From Stygiobacter sp043807765 (GTDB lineage Bacteria > Bacteroidota > Ignavibacteria > Ignavibacteriales > Melioribacteraceae), in contig JAZDFQ010000061.1 of NCBI GenBank assembly GCA_043807765.1, positions 1 to 64,000 on the forward strand: a stretch of 64,000 nucleotides of DNA, read 5' to 3'. Under the pieces are notes generated by a model, which was given only the letters and a program-made list of their open reading frames with translations, ran no database searches and was not told where the DNA came from. This document shows, in pieces, positions 1 to 6,157 of the stretch. Position numbers and translations under genes: made by a program. Positions within the stretch are counted from its first letter, which is position 1, and each line of letters opens with the position of its first letter.

Positions 1-133
1 AATTGAGAATGGAGAACTTGTCCGCCGTTTATTTGGCAGATTGTTGTTGGATACTTGCTGTTGGGAATTAGATTCTGGATGCTGGATGTAGTTCTTTGTG
101 TAATAGTGGCAGTAATTACTTTTGCCACAAAAA

Positions 134-172
134 CACTAAGGCACTTAGGCACTCAGTTACTCAGCCACTTTT
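134..172 (+). repeat. Partial copy of the TA-flanking direct repeat
   Basis: About 33 of 37 bases match the first part of the repeats at 3062-3128 and 3780-3846 (ctaaggcactt / ggcactcag / actcag / actttt blocks in the same order and orientation). This copy lacks the part that encodes the end of the DUF72 protein. Confidence 0.55.
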
Positions 173-488
173 TATGTTGCTTAACTAAGTTATGATAACT
201 AAGTTGCAAAAAGAAAACAGCGTTCCACTCTGTTAAACACCGGGGAACCGAAAAACAGTGATTAGTTCTTGGTAATTAGTGAACAGTTTTTAGGTAGATA
301 TAAGCAGCAAGCCAAATAGATTGCACAAAGTTTGAATTATGAATTATGAATTTTGAGTTGGCAAATAGTAACTCTATTGCAGAGCTCGGTTTTGTAGTCG
401 AAGTGTAGAGTCGCAAGAAAGTGTGTTTTGTTTAGTGAACTAAATAAAGGCTGGTAGATATGATGCACATAAGTGTAACATTCATTCG

Positions 489-505
489 GGATAATTAATA
501 GTTAT
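489..505 (+). repeat. 17-base element ahead of a cassette gene
   Basis: ggataattaatagttat lies 26 bases before the ATG at 532. The same 17 bases lie ahead of two minus-strand genes (within 39977-40026 and 45045-45094), so position and orientation relative to the downstream gene are conserved. It ends in GTTAT, like the 3' edge of the attC-like site at 1490-1494. It could be a cassette junction, a promoter, or both. Confidence 0.55.
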
Positions 506-531
506 GCTTTTTAACAATAGAGAATAAATCT

Positions 532-891
532 ATGAAAAATGAAATAGTCTTGAATTATGAAGAGATAGGTTATTTTGCATTACTTTGTGGAATTGTAAGT
601 TTGTTGGCATTCCTTATTGATTTTCTTATCTATAGAGTGCAAAAAAAACCTTCGTTCTTAGGTATAATTTATCTTGGAAACAACTCATTCCTTTTAGCTT
701 TTCTTTGGTTTGTTGGTGCTGCAGCTGTAGGTGTTATTACACATCTAATTGGTATTTTAAAAATTAATGCACAAACAATTGTAACAGTTGGAATAAGCTG
801 GCCTTTTGTATTTGCGAAAATTGTAAAATATACAAATCAGAGAGCTGAAGAAGAGGAAGAAGAACAAGTTGAGGAGGAAAACCATGTCTAA
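532..891 (+). CDS. Small membrane protein with acidic tail, unknown function
   Basis: A 119-residue protein of no family I recognise. It has hydrophobic segments near residues 13-35, 50-75 and 79-95, which suggests two or three transmembrane helices, and ends in a run of glutamates (about residues 102-117). The start ATG has only a weak ribosome site. The gene overlaps the next one by 8 bases, and the next gene's strong ribosome site lies inside the acidic tail codons, so the two are probably translated together and may act as a pair. The acidic tail could contact the partner, but that is inference. The pair sits between the 17-base element at 489-505 and the attC-like site at 1310-1496, as one cassette would. 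Confidence 0.7.
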   Translation: MKNEIVLNYEEIGYFALLCGIVSLLAFLIDFLIYRVQKKPSFLGIIYLGNNSFLLAFLWFVGAAAVGVITHLIGILKINAQTIVTVGISWPFVFAKIVKYTNQRAEEEEEEQVEEENHV

Positions 892-1303
892 TATTAGTGA
901 ATATCTTCTAGGACTAAGAGAAAATCTTAACAAAGAACAAGTAATTCAATTTGTCCGTAATTCGATTAATTTTGATAAGGGCGGTGGAGAAACCTTAAAC
1001 GATGCAAAAGCAATTCTTCTATTTTCAAATTCAAATCAAAAATCTTGGCTTGTTAAAACAAATAAAAGATTTTATAAGATACTTGATGATAAGCGAAAAC
1101 CCAAGCCAAGTATTAATTGGGCCGCAAAAAAAGAAAAATTAATTGATCGCTCAAATCAACCAAAATTAAATCTTAATCCATACAAAAAAGATTTTGGCAA
1201 AATTATTTTTGGATTCAAACCCGACAAAGAATATTTAATCGATAAAAAATTATTCTCTAATGTTGAATTCGATGAAGTAATTGCAAAATTCTTGAAAGAT
1301 TGA
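884..1303 (+). CDS. Soluble protein coupled to the upstream membrane protein, unknown function
   Basis: A 139-residue, lysine-rich cytoplasmic protein with no signal peptide, membrane segment or motif that I recognise. I chose the ATG at 884 because gaggagga lies 6 bases before it; a TTG 15 bases upstream has no ribosome site of its own. The start lies inside the end of the preceding membrane-protein gene, so translation is likely coupled. The stop is followed within ten bases by the attC-like site at 1310. Confidence 0.72.
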   Translation: MSNISEYLLGLRENLNKEQVIQFVRNSINFDKGGGETLNDAKAILLFSNSNQKSWLVKTNKRFYKILDDKRKPKPSINWAAKKEKLIDRSNQPKLNLNPYKKDFGKIIFGFKPDKEYLIDKKLFSNVEFDEVIAKFLKD

Positions 1304-1309
1304 GTCAAA

Positions 1310-1496
1310 GCATAACCCGTTCTTCAAGCCGTCCGCTTTAAACGTTACGGCATTTGTGTGGTTATTAAGTTAGGTTGTAATTGTTAGTTGCTCTTTGTGT
1401 TTAATTAACAAAATGAATTAATAAATAATTATCAGCATTTGTTTTCAAAGCTGCATTGCTATTTTGGGCGGCGGCTTAAAAACAACGCCGTTATAC
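1310..1496 (+). repeat. attC-like recombination site (imperfect inverted repeat)
   Basis: The left arm starts gcataac at 1310, then ccgttcttcaagccgtccgc. The right arm (1467-1496) read in reverse gives ataacggcgtt followed by aagccgccgc. The two arms therefore pair through an outer ATAAC/GTTAT box and an inner AAGCCG/CGGCTT box, the order seen in integron attC sites. The left arm resembles the familiar taac..gttc..aagccg start of well-known class 1 cassette attC sites, quoted here from memory. The boxes depart from the strict RYYYAAC/GTTRRRY consensus, and the loop of roughly 140 bases is long. It begins 7 bases after the stop at 1303 and ends 36 bases before the TIR gene. Confidence 0.65.
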
Positions 1497-1531
1497 CGTA
1501 TAATAAAATAGTTTATTAAGGATATTTTAAG

Positions 1532-2185
1532 ATGAGTGAATGGGATGTATTTATTTCACATGCAAGTGAAGATAAGGCTGTATTTGTCAACGCGCTCTCA
1601 AATGCATTAATTAGGCGTGGGCTTAAGGTGTGGATTGATCAAACCACATTAGAAGTGGGTATGAGCCTTCGTCGTTCAATAGAGATTGGACTTAACGAGT
1701 CTCGATATGGTGTTGTAGTTATGAGCCCTTCGTTTTTCGCTAAGCAATGGCCTCAAAAAGAATTAGATGCCTTGTATACTCTAGAGAATACACCCGGGTC
1801 TCGAATTTTACCAGTATGGTATAATTTGTCACTTGAAGATGTTAAAAGACTAGCTCCGTTGATGGCTGATCGAGTAGCTCTACGAAGCGAGATGGGAATA
1901 GAGATAATTGCAGATAAGTTAGCAGAAAAAATCCACAACTCATCATCTGTAATTTCAAATCATAGTTCTATCAGCACAAATAAAAGTGGTAATCAACATG
2001 TCTATATCATTAATTGTTCTTTTTGCGGGGGTTTATTGGAGGTTGTAAACCCAAAAATTAAAGTAGAGCCCCACACTATCATGATTTCAAAATTTGCACA
2101 AACTGGTGATTACGGAAACTTGGTTATAGTGAAGTGTGGATGTCCCAAATGCAAGAATTCCATATTAATTGATTTTAAATACTGA
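1532..2185 (+). CDS. TIR-domain protein with C-terminal cysteine cluster
   Basis: A 217-residue protein. Residues 4-130 form a TIR domain: DVFISHASEDK at the first strand, then W34-I-D, SLRRSI, and a VVVMSPSFF strand followed by WPQKELDAL, in which E77 sits where the catalytic glutamate of NAD-cleaving TIR domains lies. A polar linker (about 135-155) leads to a tail with C162-x2-C165 and C202, C204-x2-C207, which looks like a small zinc ribbon. Bacterial TIR proteins of this kind often act as NADases in antiviral defence, with the second domain sensing the trigger; that role is inferred. AAGGA lies about 11 bases before the ATG. The gene stands alone between two structured spacers, like a single-gene cassette. 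Confidence 0.88.
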   Translation: MSEWDVFISHASEDKAVFVNALSNALIRRGLKVWIDQTTLEVGMSLRRSIEIGLNESRYGVVVMSPSFFAKQWPQKELDALYTLENTPGSRILPVWYNLSLEDVKRLAPLMADRVALRSEMGIEIIADKLAEKIHNSSSVISNHSSISTNKSGNQHVYIINCSFCGGLLEVVNPKIKVEPHTIMISKFAQTGDYGNLVIVKCGCPKCKNSILIDFKY

Positions 2186-2222
2186 GTAAAGTAGTGTTTT
2201 CTTTATGACAACTTGATAAACA

Positions 2223-2400
2223 TTACAACGGAATAAATTGCAACTCAAAACCGACTGCTGTAGCCAGTCGTAGCATTTGCAGTATAACTTGATAGTGATT
2301 TTTGAAAGTGTTAAGTATTAAAATAACATAAATAGTAAAACGTGGTGTTGGTAGCGGAAACCTTGCAGCAGCGGTTTAGTTGCAACATAGTTAGTTGCCA
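2223..2400 (+). repeat. Second attC-like inverted repeat
   Basis: The left arm contains acaac (2225-2229) and then ttgcaactcaaaaccgactgctg; the right arm contains cagcagcggtttagttgcaa and then gttgcc (2394-2399). The arms pair over about 18 bases (GCAACT-AAACCG-CTGCTG) with an outer CAAC/GTTG box, separated by a long loop. The position, after the TIR stop and before the next gene, matches a cassette junction, but the outer boxes are further from the attC consensus than those at 1310-1496. Confidence 0.45.
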
Positions 2401-2449
2401 ATATACTTACCTAAAATTCTTGTACTCACTATAAGTAATAGGAGGACAA

Positions 2450-2956
2450 ATGAAAATTATTTCCACATCATCAGTCATCTGTATTCTTTTCTTCACTTAC
2501 GCTAATATCACATACAGCCAATCCGGAGAATGGACTGTTATAACATCTTCGCGAGACACTCTCCGCTCATGTACCATAAGAGAAGTATCGGGCAATTCGG
2601 TATTTTTAATCTGCGGTATTTCTTTTAGGCAAATTGCATTAGACTCTTTGAAGATATTGATCAAGCCTAAAGACTCCCCCTTCATGAAAGGTGCTAGATA
2701 TGGAACATTGGCTGGTCTAATAGTAGGAATGGTAGGAGGATTAGCTTCTTATCCCGAAAAGCCCGGCAAGTGGGCTAAGCACTTTGGAAAAGCCGGTTAT
2801 GCAGCCGCCGGAGGTTTTGAAGGTGCTGCTGTGGGTTTTCTATTAGGAGGTATAGTTGGAGCTATTATCGGCGGAGACGATGATATATATGATTTGTCGC
2901 TAAAGTCAAAGGAAGAAAAAATCGAGTTTCTTCGTAATCTAATTGACGGGAACTGA
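2450..2956 (+). CDS. Secreted or envelope glycine-zipper protein, unknown function
   Basis: A 168-residue protein. A signal peptide covers about residues 1-23 (cleavage after TYS). A short beta-rich part of about 50 residues follows, then a Gly/Ala-rich stretch (about 80-145) with GxxxG-spaced helices of glycine-zipper type, interrupted by a hydrophilic loop, and a charged C-terminus. Such helices insert in or pack against membranes. A strong ribosome site (aggagga) lies 4-5 bases before the ATG. Nothing identifies a specific job. Confidence 0.75.
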   Translation: MKIISTSSVICILFFTYANITYSQSGEWTVITSSRDTLRSCTIREVSGNSVFLICGISFRQIALDSLKILIKPKDSPFMKGARYGTLAGLIVGMVGGLASYPEKPGKWAKHFGKAGYAAAGGFEGAAVGFLLGGIVGAIIGGDDDIYDLSLKSKEEKIEFLRNLIDGN

Positions 2957-2985
2957 TGATTTAAATTATCAATTTTTCTCTTGTT

Positions 2986-3038
2986 GTCATGGTCCTACAT
3001 GACGAAAAAGAAATTATGTCGCGGAATGGTCCGCGACA
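2986..3038 (+). repeat. Two palindromes shared with the 40-44 kb spacers
   Basis: GTCATG..CATGAC (2986-3003, loop gtccta) is followed by a hairpin with perfect 9-base arms tgtcgcgga/tccgcgaca (3017-3038, loop atgg). The first matches the palindrome in the minus-strand spacers at 39.4, 40.2, 43.2 and 44.1 kb; the second resembles ggaatagtccgcga near 40075-40095. It could also terminate the preceding transcript, although no T-run follows. Confidence 0.55.
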
Positions 3039-3061
3039 ATTTATAAATTGGTTTATGTTCA

Positions 3062-3128
3062 CTTCTAAGGCACTTTGGCACTCAGTAACTCAGTTACTTT
3101 TCTCCCTCATCATCTTTTCAATCTTGGC
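3062..3128 (+). repeat. Left direct repeat flanking the toxin-antitoxin pair
   Basis: 64 of 67 bases are identical to 3780-3846. On the minus strand it still encodes the last residues and stop of the DUF72 gene (AKIEKMMREKSN). It contains the dyad agtaact-c-agttact at 3084-3098. The 718-bp repeat-to-repeat unit holds the toxin-antitoxin genes, as expected if they were inserted at the 3' end of the DUF72 gene with target duplication or site-specific recombination. Confidence 0.8.
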
Positions 3129-3198
3129 TTGACTTAGTTCAAATCCTTTGCTACTTTTTGAGTGTGCCCATAAGGCACACAAAAGGACAATTAACAAA

Positions 3199-3477
3199 AT
3201 GAAGTATTTTGACTGGGACGAGGAGAAAAACAATCTCTTAAAGGAAACGAGAGACATATCCTTTGAAGAGATTGTATTGTCAATTTCTAACAATCGATTG
3301 TTAGATGTAGTTGAACATCCCAATAAGCAAAAACATCCAAACCAAAAGATTTTCATTGTTGAAGTAAGAGGCTACGCTTATATCGTTCCGTTTATCGAAG
3401 ACAAAGAAAGATATTTCATGAAAACAATTTACCCTAGCAGAGAAGCAAGTAAAAAATATTTAAGCAAAGAGGAATGA
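3199..3477 (+). CDS. brnT: BrnT-type toxin
   Basis: A 92-residue protein that starts MKYFDWDEEKN, the typical BrnT opening, with the expected later pattern (SFEEI, then a strand-rich half, and YPSREASKKY near the end). BrnT proteins are RelE-fold ribonucleases that cut RNA and are held in check by the partner encoded directly downstream. An open frame runs further upstream, but I chose the ATG at 3199 because aaaagga precedes it and family members begin there. The antitoxin gene starts 1 base after this stop. Such pairs usually repress their own promoter. The pair lies between 67-bp direct repeats. Confidence 0.8.
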   Translation: MKYFDWDEEKNNLLKETRDISFEEIVLSISNNRLLDVVEHPNKQKHPNQKIFIVEVRGYAYIVPFIEDKERYFMKTIYPSREASKKYLSKEE

Positions 3478-3478
3478 A

Positions 3479-3742
3479 ATGAAATATATAAATAAAGAAG
3501 AAAAAGGCTTGATTGAGTCTTACGAAAAAGGTGAATGGACTTCGATTAAAAAGAAAGAACAAAAAATTTTTGTTAAGGCTGCAAAAGAAAGTATTGCAAA
3601 AAATAAAAGAATAAATATCCGCCTAACTAATAAGGATTATAACGCTATTCAAGTGAAGGCAATTGAGGAAGGAATTCCCTATCAAACATTAATATCAAGC
3701 ATAATTCACAAATACAATAAAGGGGAGCTAAAATCCGCGTAA
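3479..3742 (+). CDS. CopG-family antitoxin partner of BrnT
   Basis: An 87-residue protein. The N-terminal half is basic and helical; the C-terminal part (about 50-75: RINIRLTNKDYNAIQVKAIEEG) fits a ribbon-helix-helix DNA-binding fold, with the strand followed by two helices, as in CopG-type antitoxins that pair with BrnT. It starts one base after the toxin stop, so the two are co-translated. Toxin-first order is usual for this family. It should bind the toxin and the shared promoter. Confidence 0.75.
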   Translation: MKYINKEEKGLIESYEKGEWTSIKKKEQKIFVKAAKESIAKNKRINIRLTNKDYNAIQVKAIEEGIPYQTLISSIIHKYNKGELKSA

Positions 3743-3779
3743 GGCTTGATTATTAATTCGTAATGTAGCGTAACGCCAT

Positions 3780-3846
3780 CTTCTAAGGTACTTTGGCACT
3801 CAGCAACTCAGTTACTTTTCTCCTTCATCATCTTTTCAATCTTGGC
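3780..3846 (+). repeat. Right direct repeat flanking the toxin-antitoxin pair
   Basis: The partner of 3062-3128. This copy forms the genuine 3' end of the DUF72 gene (stop at 3808) plus 28 bases beyond it. Three bases differ from the left copy. Confidence 0.8.
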
Positions 3847-4671
3847 AATAGTTAATGGTGCGGAGCCTTCGTAGTAGTTGTTTACATTTAGATAAACATC
3901 TACATTACGTTCAAGTAGTTCATTAATCATTTCAACCAGACGGAATAATTCATCATCCCTTGGATCAAGAATTTTATTCCACTCGCCACCGCTGCGAGTT
4001 TCTATTCCCTTGTTATCAACACCTTGCAAACGTATTACTGTAAAATCTTTTATGTAATCTTTGTAGCGCTTATGCAGATCAAATATATCGGGCATATCAT
4101 AGCCTTGCAGAAAAACATGAGCAATTTTGCTTTCCCGTATAAACTGGAAGTAGTCTTCATTCAAATAAGATGGATTGCGAGTCTCAATTGCAAAGCGGTA
4201 ACCATCCGGCAGACCGGCAATAAACTCGCGAAGCAATCCTTGCAGTTCATACTGCGACTTCAGCTTCTGCTTGTTCAAATAATCGAACTGAAAAATCAGC
4301 GCGCCTAAATTCCATCGCAAAGGTTTAAGTGTAACAAGAAATTCAGTCAGCAAATCATGCGATAAAAAATGCATGTTGGGAATTAGCTCTTCTTCACTTA
4401 AAGATATGTGTGTAAGCGTAATGCTGTTGGGGATTTTTACTGTGAATTTGAAATCTTTGTGAACCGAATTTTTATATGCAGTAACGGTTTCCGGTTTAGG
4501 AAGTATAACTTTGTTGTTACCTTGAAGTGAAAAAAACCATTTATCAACTTCAACTGCATTGTAACACTCCGAATATTCTTTAAGATAATTTATATCGGGC
4601 TTGCTTGTGTAAACCAGTCCGCGCCATGAATCATACTTCCAGCCGCATGTTCCGATGTGGAGTTTTGCCAT
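3808..4671 (-). CDS. DUF72 family protein
   Basis: A 287-residue protein with the hallmarks of the DUF72 (YecE-like) family: IGTCGWKYDSWRG at the N-terminus, YNAVEVDKWFFS, FKFTVKIPNSIT, LGALIFQF, and FAIETRNPSY in the middle. The fold is a TIM-like barrel and the biochemical role is unknown. The start ATG at 4671 gives the conserved N-terminus. Its 3' end is duplicated 718 bases downstream on the far side of the toxin-antitoxin pair, so the gene was probably the insertion target and was restored intact. Confidence 0.88.
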   Translation of the reverse strand: MAKLHIGTCGWKYDSWRGLVYTSKPDINYLKEYSECYNAVEVDKWFFSLQGNNKVILPKPETVTAYKNSVHKDFKFTVKIPNSITLTHISLSEEELIPNMHFLSHDLLTEFLVTLKPLRWNLGALIFQFDYLNKQKLKSQYELQGLLREFIAGLPDGYRFAIETRNPSYLNEDYFQFIRESKIAHVFLQGYDMPDIFDLHKRYKDYIKDFTVIRLQGVDNKGIETRSGGEWNKILDPRDDELFRLVEMINELLERNVDVYLNVNNYYEGSAPLTIAKIEKMMKEKSN

Positions 4672-4691
4672 CTTCGCCTTTTAAAAAGTTA

Positions 4692-5606
4692 TTACCACTT
4701 TTTCCATTTCCAGAAGAAGAAGAAGCCGGTAACAGATATCAGCGCTAAACTCATAATAATATAAAACGCATAAGGGTGAGATTGGAGTGGAATTCCCACG
4801 TTCATAGAGAATGCGCTAACTACAAATGTCGGCACCATAATCATTACAGTGATGATGTTAAGTGTTTTCATCAGCACGTTTAGGTTGTTGCTTATGATGG
4901 ATGCTTTGGCGTCCATCAAACTAGCGAGAATGTTGGAATATATTTCAGCTTGTTTATAACACTGGGTATTCTCGATCATAATATCATCGAGCAGCTCAAT
5001 TTCCTCCATTGTAAGATTCAATTTGGAAGCGTTTAGCTTAAGTTTTTCTATAAGTGCTGTGTTTGTGTTAATAGCGTTTTGATAATAAACCAAACTTTTA
5101 CCAAGTGTAAACTGATTTAGCAAATATTTGTTTTCCATTGCCGTGCTTATCTTTCTTTCAATCTCATCAGAAAGCATATTTATAACGCGAAGGTGATCTA
5201 TAAAATGAATGATAGAAGTGAAAATCAACTTCAGCATTACATCGTTAAGCGTTACAATCTTATTAAAATGTTTACCATGGAACAGATTGATATCATCATT
5301 AACAACTACAATTACTTTATCCCTAAAGAGAAACACACCCATAGAATTAACGCGAAACAAGAGAGGCTCGTTAGCTGTGTAGTTCTTAGGAATTTTATAA
5401 ATCATAGCAAGGTGGTCAGGTTCAAATTCAAGACGGGAAAGCTCATCGGCATCCAAAGATGAGTTAAGAGTGTGCTCATCTAGTTTATACTCATCAACGA
5501 GAAATCGTTTCTCGGCTTCATCGGGATTAATATATATCTTAATTGCACCGTTGTTTGATGTTTCCGGCACAATCTTGTTTTCGAATATTTTGTATGTCTT
5601 TAGCAT
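4692..5606 (-). CDS. CorA-family divalent metal transporter with altered GMN motif
   Basis: A 304-residue protein: an N-terminal cytoplasmic alpha/beta domain, a long helical stalk, and two C-terminal transmembrane helices (about 240-265 and 277-300). CorA proteins form pentameric Mg2+/Co2+ channels whose selectivity loop between the helices reads GMN; here the loop reads S267-M-N, so the conserved glycine is replaced. The basic tail WKWKKW fits the family. I chose the ATG at 5606 because gaggtgg precedes it; an ATG 12 bases upstream lacks a ribosome site. It lies 20 bases upstream of the DUF72 gene on the same strand. Confidence 0.85.
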   Translation of the reverse strand: MLKTYKIFENKIVPETSNNGAIKIYINPDEAEKRFLVDEYKLDEHTLNSSLDADELSRLEFEPDHLAMIYKIPKNYTANEPLLFRVNSMGVFLFRDKVIVVVNDDINLFHGKHFNKIVTLNDVMLKLIFTSIIHFIDHLRVINMLSDEIERKISTAMENKYLLNQFTLGKSLVYYQNAINTNTALIEKLKLNASKLNLTMEEIELLDDIMIENTQCYKQAEIYSNILASLMDAKASIISNNLNVLMKTLNIITVMIMVPTFVVSAFSMNVGIPLQSHPYAFYIIMSLALISVTGFFFFWKWKKW

Positions 5607-5694
5607 AAGCCACCTCATTTAGGTGCGGAAGGAATTTACTTTGAATACAACTTAACTATTGACGGTCAACTAAACCAGATATATTAGAACTGAA

Positions 5695-6123
5695 TTAAAA
5701 TTTCTCACCTAATGCCCATTTTTTTATTACCTGTCTCTGCTCTATAGTCAACTTAGCTTTAGGATGAAGCCAAATGTAATTTGTTAACGGCATTTCCCCT
5801 TTCTCAATTTCTTCCCAAATTTCTTTTTTATACTCATTTTGTTTTGGAGTGTACATGTCGCCCCAAGTAGAGAAATTCAAATGCTCTCTTCCTTCAGTAA
5901 CATGATTAGAAATGAAAAAGCTGATTGGCGCAACTTTACTGTACCATGGCCACTTTGTTTCATTGGAATGACAGTCATAGCAAGCATCCTTTAAAATCAA
6001 CTTCACTTCAGCGGAAGCTTGAAGCTCTTTTGTAACCGGAGGATTGCTTCTGTCCACATCTAAAAATTGTATCCCGACAAATGCTAATACAATCACAAAT
6101 AAAATTATTCTAGATGGTCTCAA
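5695..6123 (-). CDS. Haem-binding domain protein (periplasmic, single CxxCH)
   Basis: A 142-residue protein with an N-terminal signal anchor (about 5-21) and a single haem-attachment motif C48-Y-D-C51-H52, followed by the NETKWPWYS and HLNFSTW patterns of the Haem_bd family. It is probably attached to the inner membrane with its domain in the periplasm, taking part in electron transfer; the partner is not evident. The start is a TTG with agggagaa about 9 bases upstream. The downstream neighbours are the CorA-like and DUF72 genes; mfd lies upstream on the same strand. Confidence 0.85.
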   Translation of the reverse strand: MRPSRIILFVIVLAFVGIQFLDVDRSNPPVTKELQASAEVKLILKDACYDCHSNETKWPWYSKVAPISFFISNHVTEGREHLNFSTWGDMYTPKQNEYKKEIWEEIEKGEMPLTNYIWLHPKAKLTIEQRQVIKKWALGEKF

Positions 6124-6157
6124 GTTTTATTTCTCCCTTTGGTTTTACTGATTAAAG

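Larger units (their letters stand above)
1..531. other. Gene-free stretch at window start
   Basis: I see no convincing coding region here. It holds a partial copy (134-172) of the repeat found on both sides of the toxin-antitoxin pair at 3.2-3.7 kb, a short iteration of gaattat near 334-352, and the 17-base element at 489-505 that is also found ahead of two genes near 40 and 45 kb. It may be the spacer of a preceding gene cassette that lies outside the window. Confidence 0.5.

Noticed and set aside
3090..3356. A minus-strand frame ending in AKIEKMMREKSN
   Set aside because: Only the end is real sequence, copied from the DUF72 gene by the 67-bp duplication; the rest is antisense to the toxin gene.
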